Positions 15,877 to 24,388 of a stretch of 64,000 nt of DNA are shown in pieces. The DNA lies in NCBI GenBank assembly GCA_964355015.1, contig CAYHCE010000003.1, positions 1 to 64,000 on the forward strand, given 5' to 3'. Source of the DNA: CAYHCE01 sp964355015 (GTDB taxonomy: Bacteria > Cyanobacteriota > Cyanobacteriia > PCC-6307 > Cyanobiaceae). How positions within the stretch are numbered: position 1 is the first letter of the stretch; every line of letters begins with the position of its first letter. The position numbers were made by a program, and so were the translations under genes. The notes beneath the pieces are model-generated. The model was not told the origin of the DNA. It searched no databases and saw only the letters and a list, made by a program, of their open reading frames with translations.

Positions 15877-17727
15877 GTGACCGCGCCGCCGCGACCGCCC
15901 GCACCGCCCATGCTCCGCATCTTCGAAGCGCTCAACACGTGCCTCGCCGGCGCGATGGAGCGGGCCTTTCCGGAGGTGGCCGCCCAGTCCCGGCAGGCGG
16001 GCACTCCGCTGGTTCCCCAGCTGGCACCGGCCAGCCAGCCCGAATTCGGTGATTTCCAGGCCAACGGCGCCCTGCCCCTGGCCCGGCCTCTGAAGCAGGC
16101 TCCCCGCGCGATCGCGGCGGCGATCGTGGAGCAGCTGGCGGCCGATCCAGTCTTCGCGGCCCTGTGCGGGCCGCCCCAGATCGCCGGGCCGGGATTCATC
16201 AATCTCACCCTCCGGCCCGAGCGGCTGGCGGCCGAGCTGCGCCGCCGGCTGGGGGATCCTCGCCTGGGGGTGGAGACGGTGGCCGAGAAGGCCGCAACGG
16301 CCGGCGCGGAGCCGGCGCCGGTGATCGTCGATTTCTCCAGCCCCAACATCGCCAAGGAGATGCACGTGGGGCACCTGCGTTCCACGATCATCGGCGATGC
16401 CCTGGCACGGCTGCTGGAGTTCCGCGGCCACTCGGTGCTGCGTCTCAACCACGTGGGCGACTGGGGCACCCAGTTCGGCATGCTGATCACCCACCTCAAG
16501 CAGGTGGCGCCGGAAGCGCTCACCACCGCCGATGCCGTGGACCTGGGCGATCTGGTGGCCTTCTACCGCCAGGCCAAGCAGCGTTTCGACGCCGATGAAG
16601 CCTTCCAGGCCACCTCCCGCGAGGAGGTGGTGAAGCTGCAGAGCGGAGATCCGGTCTCGCGTCGGGCCTGGCAGCTGCTCTGCGAACAGTCGCGGCGAGA
16701 GTTCCAGGCGATCTATGACCGGCTCGACATCCGCCTGCAGGAGCGCGGCGAGTCCTTCTACAACCCCTTTCTGCAGGAGGTCGTCACCGATCTCGATGCC
16801 GCCGGGCTGCTGGTCACCGACGCCGGCGCGCGCTGCGTCTTTCTCGAGGGGGTCAGGGGCAAGGACGGCCAGCCCCTGCCGGTGATCGTGCAGAAGACCG
16901 ATGGCGGCTTCAACTACGCCACCACCGATCTGGCAGCAATCCGCTACCGCTTCGCTGCGCCGCCGCAGGGGGACGGCGCCCGCCGCGTGATCTACGTGAC
17001 TGACGCCGGCCAGGCCAGCCACTTCGCCGCCGTGTTTCAGGTGGCCCGCCGTGCCGGCTGGATTCCCGCGGGCGGGCGGTTGGAGCATGTGCCCTTCGGC
17101 CTGGTGCAGGGCGAAGACGGCAAGAAGCTCAAGACCCGCTCCGGCGACACCGTGCGCCTCAGGGACCTGCTCGACGAGGCGGTGCAGCGCTGCGAAGCGG
17201 ATCTGCGCCGCCGGCTGGCGGAGGAGGAGCGCAGCGAGGACGAGGCCTTCATCCGGCAGGTGGCCACCACCGTGGGTCTGGCGGCGGTCAAGTACGCCGA
17301 TCTCAGCCAGAACCGGATCACCAACTACCAGTTCAGCTTCGACCGGATGCTCTCCCTGCAGGGCAACACCGCTCCCTATCTGCTGTACGCGATGGTGCGC
17401 ATCGCCGGCATCGCCCGCAAGGGTGGCGACCTGGCGGACTTCCCCGATCCGCTCCGGTTCAGCGAGCCCCAGGAGTGGGCCCTGGTGCGTCAGCTGCTGC
17501 AGCTCGACACGGTGATCGCCGAAGTGGAGGAGGAGCTGCTGCCGAACCGGCTCTGCACCTACCTGTTCGAGCTCAGCCAGGTGTTCAACCGCTTCTACGA
17601 CCAGGTGCCGGTTCTGCGAGCCGAGGAGTCGGCACGCAGCTCCCGCCTGGCGCTCTGCCGGCTGACGGCCGATACGCTCAGGCTCGGACTGGGCCTGCTG
17701 GGCATTCCCACCCTGGAGCGGATGTGA
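15877..17727 (+). CDS. argS: Arginyl-tRNA synthetase
   Basis: A class I synthetase charging tRNA-Arg, 616 residues from the GTG at 15877. An ATG at 15910 (MLRIFEALN) is an equally good start. The N-terminal Add-1 domain includes PEFGDFQANGALPLA. The HIGH motif is HVGHLRST, following VDFSSPNIAKEM. The KMSKS region is replaced by GEDGKKLKTRSGDTVRL, normal for ArgS. The C-terminal DALR domain has QGNTAPYLLYAMVRI and FNRFYDQVPVL. Its stop overlaps the start of hisC, implying translational coupling. Confidence 0.96.
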   Translation: MTAPPRPPAPPMLRIFEALNTCLAGAMERAFPEVAAQSRQAGTPLVPQLAPASQPEFGDFQANGALPLARPLKQAPRAIAAAIVEQLAADPVFAALCGPPQIAGPGFINLTLRPERLAAELRRRLGDPRLGVETVAEKAATAGAEPAPVIVDFSSPNIAKEMHVGHLRSTIIGDALARLLEFRGHSVLRLNHVGDWGTQFGMLITHLKQVAPEALTTADAVDLGDLVAFYRQAKQRFDADEAFQATSREEVVKLQSGDPVSRRAWQLLCEQSRREFQAIYDRLDIRLQERGESFYNPFLQEVVTDLDAAGLLVTDAGARCVFLEGVRGKDGQPLPVIVQKTDGGFNYATTDLAAIRYRFAAPPQGDGARRVIYVTDAGQASHFAAVFQVARRAGWIPAGGRLEHVPFGLVQGEDGKKLKTRSGDTVRLRDLLDEAVQRCEADLRRRLAEEERSEDEAFIRQVATTVGLAAVKYADLSQNRITNYQFSFDRMLSLQGNTAPYLLYAMVRIAGIARKGGDLADFPDPLRFSEPQEWALVRQLLQLDTVIAEVEEELLPNRLCTYLFELSQVFNRFYDQVPVLRAEESARSSRLALCRLTADTLRLGLGLLGIPTLERM

Positions 17728-18905
17728 GCGAGCCCCGTTCCGCCGCCCCGGCCCTCCGGGCCCGCCCGGAGGTGGAGACCCTCACGGCCTACAGCGCTCC
17801 GCTGGAGGGGCGGCGGGGCCTGCTGCGGCTCGACTTCAACGAGAACACGGTGGGGCCCAGCCCCAGTGTGGTGGAAGCGATCCGGGCCATCCCCGCCGAC
17901 CACTACGCCATCTATCCCGAGTACGCCGGCCTGCGGGAGGCGGTGGTGGCGTGGCTGCTGGCGGAAGCCGGTGCCGCAGCGGCACCGGCCGAATCTCGCG
18001 CCGCCCTCAACCCTGGCCACATCGGTCTGTTCAATGGCGTCGACGCTGCCCTGCATGCGGTGTTCCACGCCTACGGCGCCCCCGGCGACCGGCTTCTCAC
18101 CACCAGCCCCACCTTCGGCTACTACACCCCCTGCGCCCGGATGCAGGGGATGGCGATCGAGGCGATCCCCTACAGGCTGCCCGATTTCGCCTTCCCGCTG
18201 GAGGAGATCCGCGCCGCGCTCGCGGCCGATCCAGCCGCCGCGACCGCCCCGCCTCGCCTCCTGCTGCTCTGCAACCCGAACAACCCCACCGGCACCCGTC
18301 TGGCGCCGGAGCGGATCCTGGAGCTGGCGGCCGCGGCCCCCCGCACCCTGGTGGTGGTGGATGAGCTCTACGAGGCCTTCAGCGGCGACAGCGTGCTGCC
18401 GACACTGCTGAGCGGCACCGAGGATCCGTTCGCGGCGCTGCCCAATCTGCTGGTGCTGCGCTCCCTGGCCAAGACGGCCGGGCTGGCCGGGCTGCGCATC
18501 GGTTTCGCCATCGGCGCACCGGCGCTGGTGGATCGGGTGAGCCGTGTCACCGGCCCCTACGACATCAACAGCTTCGCGGTGACCGCCGCCCACGCCGCCC
18601 TCGCCGATCAGGCCTACGTGGACGCCTATGTGGCCGAGGTGCTGCGGGCCCGCGACTGGCTGGTGGACCGGCTTCGCGAGACGGGGGTGCGCCATCACGC
18701 GGCCGGGGGCAACTATCTGCTGATCTGGCCCCAGGCTCCGGTGGCCGGAGTGGAGGCTCGCCTGCGCGAAGCAGGGATCCTGGTGCGCTCGATGGCCGGC
18801 AAGGCGCTCATCGACGGATCGCTGCGGGTCAGCATCGGTACCCGGGAGCAGATGGAGGTCTTCTGGGGGGCGTATCGGCGGATCGAGGCGGTGGGCCTGC
18901 CCTGA
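17724..18905 (+). CDS. hisC: Histidinol-phosphate aminotransferase family protein
   Basis: This 393-residue PLP-dependent class I/II aminotransferase is read from the GTG at 17724, which overlaps the argS stop (GTGA). Landmarks are LDFNENTVGPSPSV near the start, NPNNPTGTRL (substrate loop), VVVDELYEAF (PLP-binding Asp and Tyr) and SLAKTAGLAGLRIGFAIG containing the Schiff-base lysine and phosphate-binding Arg. It most resembles HisC, converting imidazole acetol phosphate to histidinol phosphate. Related enzymes such as phenylalanine or cobalamin-type aminotransferases cannot be excluded from sequence alone. Confidence 0.82.
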   Translation: MSEPRSAAPALRARPEVETLTAYSAPLEGRRGLLRLDFNENTVGPSPSVVEAIRAIPADHYAIYPEYAGLREAVVAWLLAEAGAAAAPAESRAALNPGHIGLFNGVDAALHAVFHAYGAPGDRLLTTSPTFGYYTPCARMQGMAIEAIPYRLPDFAFPLEEIRAALAADPAAATAPPRLLLLCNPNNPTGTRLAPERILELAAAAPRTLVVVDELYEAFSGDSVLPTLLSGTEDPFAALPNLLVLRSLAKTAGLAGLRIGFAIGAPALVDRVSRVTGPYDINSFAVTAAHAALADQAYVDAYVAEVLRARDWLVDRLRETGVRHHAAGGNYLLIWPQAPVAGVEARLREAGILVRSMAGKALIDGSLRVSIGTREQMEVFWGAYRRIEAVGLP

Positions 18906-18917
18906 AGGCGAGGGCGC

Positions 18918-19706
18918 TCAGCGCAGCACCTTGATCTGCGTGGCCTCACTCAGGGGAGCTCCCAGGCTGATCGTGCGCCCCACCCGTTGCACCGGCGTGC
19001 CGCTCATCGCCTGCAGGAACGGTTCGATGCTGCCCTGATCACAGCTGGCCGGGGCCCGGCCACTCACATACTGCACCGGAATCACCCGGCGCGGCTGCAG
19101 CTCCCGGACCACTGCAGCCGCCTCGGCGCCGTCGTAGACCTTGGCGCCGCCCCCCACGCCGATGATCAGCACGTCAGGTTTGCCGATCAGTACCCGATCA
19201 TCCGGCTGCAGGGCCGCGGCGGTGCCGCCCAGATGGGCGATCTCCAGCCCCCCCTGCCTCCAGCGCCAGAGGGTGGCCTGGCCGTAACGGCGGCCGCCGA
19301 TGCGGTCGTGGGCAATGGCGGCTCCCTCCAGCTTCAGCCCCGCCACCCGGTAGGAGCCCGGCGTGACGAGCAGGCGGCCGGAGGCCACCGGGGCGCCTTC
19401 GTCGGCCAGGCGGCTGCTGGCCAGGATCACATCGGCCCGCACCCGCGGCTCGGCAAGGCCGGCGGCGCAGCCTACGGACCGGAACGGATTCACCAGCACG
19501 GTGGCGCCACCCCCCTGGATCAGCAGAGCGCTGTGGCCATAGCTGGTGATCGTCACGCCGCCGCCCGACTGGCCCGAGGCGGGGAGGCCCAGGCTCAGCC
19601 CGCCCAGCAGGGCTGAGGCGGCCACCGCCACCGGCAGCAACCTCAGCCGCTGCGGGGCGGTGGTGGAGTCTTGGGGCCGGGCCGGTTGCGCCGAGTCGGT
19701 GGCCAT
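18918..19706 (-). CDS. Exported metallo-beta-lactamase-fold protein without the usual metal motif
   Basis: This 262-residue protein has an N-terminal membrane anchor or signal sequence (LLPVAVAASALLGGLSLGLPASG). It then has an MBL-fold start like UPF0173/UlaG proteins: ITSYGHSALLIQGGGATVLVNPF. Where these enzymes carry HxHxDH it has ASSRLADEG, so the classic zinc ligands are missing. Later segments (DVLIIGVGG, RVIPVQYVSG) fit the fold. The function is unknown; it may be a non-catalytic or differently metallated member. It is convergent with hisC and lies downstream of trpG on the same strand. Confidence 0.7.
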   Translation of the reverse strand: MATDSAQPARPQDSTTAPQRLRLLPVAVAASALLGGLSLGLPASGQSGGGVTITSYGHSALLIQGGGATVLVNPFRSVGCAAGLAEPRVRADVILASSRLADEGAPVASGRLLVTPGSYRVAGLKLEGAAIAHDRIGGRRYGQATLWRWRQGGLEIAHLGGTAAALQPDDRVLIGKPDVLIIGVGGGAKVYDGAEAAAVVRELQPRRVIPVQYVSGRAPASCDQGSIEPFLQAMSGTPVQRVGRTISLGAPLSEATQIKVLR

Positions 19707-19769
19707 GCCTGCAGTGCGCCCCGATGGCGCTGATGTTGGCGCGAACCTAGCAGCGTCGGCCCAGCGGCT

Positions 19770-20387
19770 TCAGGTGGTGGTTCCGGTGGTCCGTGTGGCG
19801 CCGGCCCGGCGCAGGAAGTTGGCCAGCAGCTTGTGGCCGTCCTGGGTGAGCACGCTCTCCGGGTGGAACTGCACCCCCTCGAGGTGGAGATGCTCCCGGT
19901 GGCGCAGGCCCATGATCGTGCCGTCCTCCAGCCAGGCGGTGATCTCCAGGCAATCCGGCAGGCTGGCGCGCTCGGCGATCAGGCTGTGATAGCGGGTGGC
20001 GGTGAGCGGGCTGGGCAGCCCATCGAACACCCCCTGGCCGGCATGGAGCACCGGCGAAGTCTTGCCGTGCATCAGCTCAGAGGCCCGCACCACCCGTCCG
20101 CCGAACACCTGGGCCAGGCACTGATGGCCCAGGCACACTCCCAGGATCGGCACCGTCGGCCCGAGCTCGCTCAGCACCTGCAGGCAGACCCCGGCCTGAT
20201 CCGGATCCCCGGGCCCCGGGGAGATCAGGATCGCCTCCGGCTCCAACCCCCGGATCTGCTCCAGGCTCAGGGCATCGTTGCGTTCCACCCTCAGGTCGGC
20301 GGCGATCGGATGCTCTGCCGCAAGCTCGCCCAGGTACTGCACCAGGTTGAAGGTGAAGCTGTCGTAGTTGTCGAGAACGAGGAGCAT
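19770..20387 (-). CDS. trpG: Anthranilate synthase component II (glutamine amidotransferase)
   Basis: It supplies ammonia from glutamine to TrpE in tryptophan synthesis, or to PabB in folate synthesis; cyanobacteria often use one subunit for both. The 205 residues form a class I amidotransferase: DNYDSFTFNLVQYLGEL at the N-terminus, ISPGPGDPDQAG, the nucleophile elbow GVCLGHQCLAQVFGG, and the His-Glu of VQFHPESVLTQDG. No trpE/pabB lies nearby. Palindromic DNA lies just upstream of the start. Confidence 0.93.
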   Translation of the reverse strand: MLLVLDNYDSFTFNLVQYLGELAAEHPIAADLRVERNDALSLEQIRGLEPEAILISPGPGDPDQAGVCLQVLSELGPTVPILGVCLGHQCLAQVFGGRVVRASELMHGKTSPVLHAGQGVFDGLPSPLTATRYHSLIAERASLPDCLEITAWLEDGTIMGLRHREHLHLEGVQFHPESVLTQDGHKLLANFLRRAGATRTTGTTT

Positions 20388-20391
20388 CCCT

Positions 20392-20412
20392 GAATCCGGA
20401 TTCCGGTACCGG
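20392..20412. promoter_or_regulatory. Adjacent palindromes in the trpG leader
   Basis: GAATCCGGATTC (20392-20403) and CCGGTACCGG (20403-20412) are perfect palindromes sharing one base, only 5 bp upstream of the trpG start codon on the minus strand. They may form a hairpin near the ribosome binding site or serve as an operator. No function is shown. Confidence 0.25.
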
Positions 20413-20439
20413 CACCCGGAGGAGCGCCGCTGGCCTCAT

Positions 20440-20895
20440 TCAAAGCCCAATGCGAGCGAGCAGGGGGGGCAGCAGCAGCAGCAGGGCGATCAGCATCGAA
20501 GCCAGGGCGGCCACCAGCACGGCCGCGGCGGAGCAGTCCTTGGCGATGCGGGCCAGGGGGTGGAAACGGCGGCCGATGGCCAGATCCACCACCGATTCGA
20601 TCGCGGTGTTGAGCAGCTCCAGCACCAGCACCGCCGCCACCGTGAGCACCAGCACCGCCAGGCGGTCAGGGCTCAGCTGCAGCCAGAGGCCGAGACCGAA
20701 GACCACCAGCCCGGTGAAAACATGGATGCGGAAGTTGCGCTGGCTGGTGAGGCCATAGACCAGGCCCTGGGCCGCGTAACGAAAGCTCAGCGGCAGATCC
20801 CCCGCCACCCGCCAGGCCCCCGCACGGTGGCCGCGGCCTCGGGCTGGCGGTTCGGTCGCCATCGGAACGGCTTCGGGAGGTACCAGGGTGGTCAT
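20440..20895 (-). CDS. dgkA: Diacylglycerol kinase / undecaprenol kinase family protein
   Basis: A small inner-membrane lipid kinase of 151 residues. After a poorly conserved N-terminal 35 residues come SFRYAAQGLVYGLTSQRNFRIH and transmembrane segments GLVVFGLGLWLQ and AVLVLTVAAVLVLELLNTAIE. The conserved active-site stretch is ELLNTAIESVVDL, followed by KDCSAAAVLVAALAS. In bacteria this family phosphorylates diacylglycerol or undecaprenol to recycle lipid carriers. It lies 57 bp from ybeY and upstream of trpG on the same strand, as in many cyanobacteria. Confidence 0.9.
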   Translation of the reverse strand: MTTLVPPEAVPMATEPPARGRGHRAGAWRVAGDLPLSFRYAAQGLVYGLTSQRNFRIHVFTGLVVFGLGLWLQLSPDRLAVLVLTVAAVLVLELLNTAIESVVDLAIGRRFHPLARIAKDCSAAAVLVAALASMLIALLLLLPPLLARIGL

Positions 20896-20951
20896 GGTGC
20901 CGCCTCCGGGCTTCCGGGTTGCATCCGGCTGAGTGTTCTCCGGCCTGAACG

Positions 20952-21557
20952 TTACCGCCGTCCGCCAGGGGGCCCGCCTCCGGGGCTACCGTCCAGCACC
21001 GCAAGCAGGCGGTCCTGTCGAGCCAGCATGGCCTCGAGGCGGGCGTCGTCGGGGTGGTCCCAGCCCAGCAGGTGGAGCAGGCCGTGGCTGGCCAGCCAGG
21101 TGAGCTCCCGCTCCAGGCCCAGCCCGGTGGCCGCGGCCTGGCGCGCTGCGGTCTCCAGGGAGATCACGATGTCGCCCAGCTCCAGGGGCTCCCCCGCCCC
21201 TGCCTGAGCGTCAGGCAGGGGCGGGGCCGGGGCGGAATCCAGGCCCTGCTCCCGGGCCGCGAAGGCGAGCACGTCGGTGGGACCCTGCACCTGACGCCAC
21301 TCCTCGTTCAGCGCGGCCATGGTGCCGTCGTCGCAGAGGTTGAGCCCGGCGCTGTAGGCGACAGCGCGCAGGCCATCCGGCAGCTCCGAGGCCAGGTCCG
21401 CCAGCCAGTGCCGCAGATGCTGCTGCCACACCTTCTCGCCGGTGATCGCATCGGCCAGGACGCCCCCCTGCAGCAGCAGCGCCGGGGCCAGGTTCTCGTC
21501 CACCGTGAAAGCCAGGTCGAGCTCCGGGTTCGGCCGGCCCCGTCCGTCGCCCCTCAT
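20952..21557 (-). CDS. ybeY: Endoribonuclease YbeY (rRNA maturation factor)
   Basis: A zinc-dependent single-strand endoribonuclease acting in 16S rRNA 3' processing and ribosome quality control. Its 201 residues include NEEWRQVQGPTDVLAFA, LGDIVISLE and the metal site HGLLHLLGWDHPDD. A Pro/Ala-rich insert (SAPAPPLPDAQAGAGE) between the second and third of these is encoded by a perfect 16-bp DNA hairpin at 21192-21226. The gene overlaps the upstream small membrane-protein gene by the ATGA overlap at 21554-21557. Confidence 0.92.
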   Translation of the reverse strand: MRGDGRGRPNPELDLAFTVDENLAPALLLQGGVLADAITGEKVWQQHLRHWLADLASELPDGLRAVAYSAGLNLCDDGTMAALNEEWRQVQGPTDVLAFAAREQGLDSAPAPPLPDAQAGAGEPLELGDIVISLETAARQAAATGLGLERELTWLASHGLLHLLGWDHPDDARLEAMLARQDRLLAVLDGSPGGGPPGGRR

Positions 21558-21754
21558 GGCGGCAGACTGGGACGAGCGAACCAGGCCAGCAGCAGCAGCA
21601 CGGAGCTGAAGCCCACGGCGGTGAGACCGAAGTGAAGCAGGCTCTGACGGCCCTTGCGCACCATGTTGCGCATCGCCAGCTTGACGAAGCTGGCCGGCGG
21701 GCCAGCAGGCGGGGTGTCGTCCGGCGTGGTGTTGTCCGGGGTGGTCTCGCTCAT
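21554..21754 (-). CDS. Small single-span membrane protein (DUF3285-like)
   Basis: This 66-residue protein starts at MSETTPDNT. It has a hydrophilic Pro/Thr/Asp-rich N-terminus, a basic segment FVKLAMRNMVRKGRQSLLHF and one transmembrane helix (LTAVGFSSVLLLLAWF). This arrangement matches a cyanobacterial family between prfB and ybeY known to me as DUF3285. The function is unknown. A start 16 codons upstream is possible but lacks similarity. It lies between prfB and ybeY and is probably co-transcribed with them. Confidence 0.75.
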   Translation of the reverse strand: MSETTPDNTTPDDTPPAGPPASFVKLAMRNMVRKGRQSLLHFGLTAVGFSSVLLLLAWFARPSLPP

Positions 21755-21773
21755 GCGGGGAGTCGGGCGCGGT

Positions 21774-22896
21774 TCAGGCGGCTTCGGAGGCGATCTCCAC
21801 ACCCTGGCGCAGCAGCGACTGGATGAAGGGGTCGAGGTCGCCGTCCATCACGCCCTGCACATCGGTGGTTTCCTCGGCGGTGCGCAGATCCTTGACCATC
21901 TGGTAGGGATGGAACACGTAGTTGCGGATCTGGTTGCCCCAGGCCGCTTCCACGATGTCGCCACGGATGTCGGCGATCTCGGCGGCGCGCTGCTCCTGGG
22001 CGATCACCAGCAGCTTGGCCATCAGCAGGGCCATGGCCTTCTCCTTGTTCTGGAGCTGGGAACGCTCCTGGGTGCAGCGCACCGCCAGCCCCGTGGGGAT
22101 GTGCAGGATGCGCACCGCCGTCTCCACCTTGTTGACGTTCTGGCCGCCGGCGCCGCCGGATCGGGAGGTGGTGACCTCCAGGTCCTTGTCCGGAATGTCG
22201 AGCTTGACGTCCTCGTCCAGTTTCGGCATCACTTCGACGCCGGCGAAGCTGGTCTGGCGCTTGTCGTTGGCGTTGAACGGCGAGATCCGCACCAGCCGGT
22301 GGGTGCCCTTCTCGTTGCGCAGGTAGCCGTAGGCGTAGCGGCCGTCGATCTCGATCGTGCAGCTCTTGATGCCCGCCTCCTCCCCCTCGGAGAGCTCGTC
22401 GACGGTCACCTTCATGCTGTGGTCCTCGGCCCAGCGGGTGTACATCCGCATCAGCATCAGGGCCCAGTCCTGGGCGTCGGTGCCGCCGGCGCCGGCGTTG
22501 ATCGAGATCACCGCCCCCCCCTTGTCGTAGGGGCCGCTCAGCAGCCGCTCCAGCTCCCAGCGATCCAGGTCGGACTTCAGCTGCTGCAGTCCGGCGTTGG
22601 CTTCCTCGAGCAGATCCTGGTCGGGTTCGAGGTCGTGGAGCTCAAGGGTCGCTTCCGCGTCGGCCAGCGCCGCCTTCCAGCGGCCGAGTTGCTCGAGCTG
22701 GGCCTTCACCTCGTCGAGCTGGCGCATCTTCTTCTGCGCCAGCTGCTGGTTGTCCCAGAAATCAGGCTGGGAGGCCAGCTGCTCCAGATCCTGCTGGCGG
22801 GCGGTCAGGGCCGGTACGTCAAAGACAGTCCTGGGCATGGCCCAGGCGGTCGGTGAGCACGGAGAGGTCGCGTTTGAAGTCGGTGAGATCGAGCAC
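21774..22896 (-). CDS. prfB: Peptide chain release factor 2, with programmed +1 frameshift
   Basis: It releases peptides at UGA and UAA stops. The main frame (from 22818 down) has the SPF recognition motif (RISPFNAND) and the catalytic GGQ (SGGAGGQNVNKVETAVR). The first 25 codons lie in a different frame, from the GTG at 22896 (VLDLTDFKRDLSVL), and end at CTT TGA. A +1 shift at this site rejoins the main frame at Asp-Val-Pro-Ala-Leu, giving the normal RF2 N-terminus. This is the classic autoregulation by its own UGA. The gene heads the prfB-DUF3285-ybeY-dgkA group. Confidence 0.93.
22818..22832 (-). promoter_or_regulatory. prfB: prfB programmed +1 frameshift site
   Basis: On the minus strand the sequence reads AGGACTGTCTTTGAC: a Shine-Dalgarno-like AGGA four bases before CTT TGA C, the same slippery heptamer as in E. 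coli prfB. When RF2 is scarce the ribosome pauses at UGA (22819-22821) and slips +1 on the Leu codon (22822-22824). Confidence 0.92.
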
Positions 22897-22998
22897 CGGG
22901 AAGCGGGAATGCGTGTGCCTCGACCGTATCAGTGGGGTCGGCCTCGGTGGGGTCGGCCGCGGCTTCTAGGATCCACGCACTGGACGGGAAACCGCGTG

Positions 22999-23274
22999 AT
23001 GGCGGCCGACACCACGGCGAAAGTCGAGATCTACACCTGGCGGTTCTGCCCCTTCTGCATCCGGGCCAAGGCCCTGCTCGATCGCAAGGGTGTGGCTTAC
23101 GCGGAATACACGATCGACGGAGACAACACCGCCCGTGCCGCCATGGCCGAACGGGCCGGCGGCCGCAGCAGCGTGCCCCAGATCTTCATCGACGGCAAGG
23201 GCATCGGCGGCTGCGACGAGATCCACGCCCTCGAGCGCGCCGGCCGGCTTGATCCCCTGCTGCACGGGGGCTGA
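22999..23274 (+). CDS. grxC: Glutaredoxin 3 (GrxC type)
   Basis: This 91-residue thiol-disulfide oxidoreductase uses glutathione to reduce protein disulfides and mixed disulfides. It has the dithiol active site CPFC in WRFCPFCIRAKALL near residue 15, the cis-Pro motif SVPQIFIDG and the GGCDEIHALE glutathione-binding end. The ATG at 22999 follows a GTG codon, and longer upstream frames are only the antisense of prfB. It lies 2 bp before gshB, so the glutathione-making enzyme and its user are coupled. Confidence 0.93.
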   Translation: MAADTTAKVEIYTWRFCPFCIRAKALLDRKGVAYAEYTIDGDNTARAAMAERAGGRSSVPQIFIDGKGIGGCDEIHALERAGRLDPLLHGG

Positions 23275-23276
23275 GG

Positions 23277-24290
23277 GTGCCGTCCAGCGCCTCCGGGGGC
23301 AGGGAGTCCCAGCTCTTCGTCGTCGATCCGATCCAGCGGCTGCGCCCCGCCAAGGACTCCAGCGTCGCCCTGATGCAGGCGGCGCAGCGGGCAGGCCAGC
23401 AGGTGTGGGTCTGCACCCCCGCCGATCTGGCGGTGGAGGGGCAGCGTGCGGGCCGTCCGGTCAGCGGCCATGCGGCCTGGGTGCGGGCCCAGCCCCTCAC
23501 CCTCGCCGCCATCCGCCCGACCGCCGGCGGCTGGGAGATCCCGGAGCCCTGGTGTGAGCTGGGGGAGCCCCGGCTGCTGCCGCTGGATGCCTTTCCGCGG
23601 GTGTGGATGCGGAAGGATCCCCCGGTGGACGAGGCCTACCTCTACGCCACCCATCTGCTGGAGCTGGCCGAGCCCCTAGGGGTGCGGGTGCTGAACCGGC
23701 CCGCCTCGCTGCGGGCCTGGAACGAGAAGCTCGGTGCCCTGCGCTTCAGCCATCTGATGGCACCCACCCTGGTGAGCGGCAACCTGGAGCAGCTCTCCGC
23801 CTTCGCGGCCGAGCACGGCGAGGTGGTGCTGAAGCCACTCGGGGGTCGGGCCGGCCAGGGGGTGGTGCGCACCGATGCCGTCGCGCCCGGGCTGCGGGCC
23901 CTGCTGGAGCTGGTCACGCATCAGGGGCAGCTTCCCGTGATGGTGCAGGCCTTCCTGCCGGCCGTCACGGCGGGCGACAAGCGCATCCTGCTGGTGGACG
24001 GCGAACCGCTGGGGGCGGTGAACCGCAAGCCCATGCCGGGCGAATTCCGCAGCAATCTGGCCGTGGGCGGCCAACCGGAGGCCACCGGTCTCACGGAGGC
24101 AGAGAGGGCGATCTGCGCCGAGCTGGCGCCGGCCCTGCGCGCGGCGGGCCTGTTCTTCGTGGGCATCGACGTGATCGGCGATCGCCTCAGCGAGATCAAC
24201 GTGACCAGCCCCACCGGGGTGCGGGAGATCGAGCGGCTCGGGGGGATCCCCGTGGCCGATCTCACCATGGAGCGGCTCCTGGAGGCCTGA
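23277..24290 (+). CDS. gshB: Glutathione synthetase
   Basis: An ATP-grasp ligase joining gamma-glutamylcysteine and glycine, 337 residues from a GTG start. Recognisable parts are FVVDPIQRLRPAKDSSVALM at the N-terminus, VWMRKDPPVDEAYLYATHLL, EVVLKPLGGRAGQGVVR (ATP grasp), GDKRILLVDGEPLGAVNRKP and the C-terminal SEINVTSPTGVREIERL. It follows the glutaredoxin gene with a 2-bp gap, the usual cyanobacterial grxC-gshB pair. Confidence 0.95.
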   Translation: MPSSASGGRESQLFVVDPIQRLRPAKDSSVALMQAAQRAGQQVWVCTPADLAVEGQRAGRPVSGHAAWVRAQPLTLAAIRPTAGGWEIPEPWCELGEPRLLPLDAFPRVWMRKDPPVDEAYLYATHLLELAEPLGVRVLNRPASLRAWNEKLGALRFSHLMAPTLVSGNLEQLSAFAAEHGEVVLKPLGGRAGQGVVRTDAVAPGLRALLELVTHQGQLPVMVQAFLPAVTAGDKRILLVDGEPLGAVNRKPMPGEFRSNLAVGGQPEATGLTEAERAICAELAPALRAAGLFFVGIDVIGDRLSEINVTSPTGVREIERLGGIPVADLTMERLLEA

Positions 24291-24388
24291 GGCCTGGCCA
24301 TCCCCCAGGGCCAGCGCACCAGTGGAGCCGCCGCTGCCGATCCGTTGCTCGGGTTTAGTCTCTGGATCCATCTTCGCGACCGGAAACG

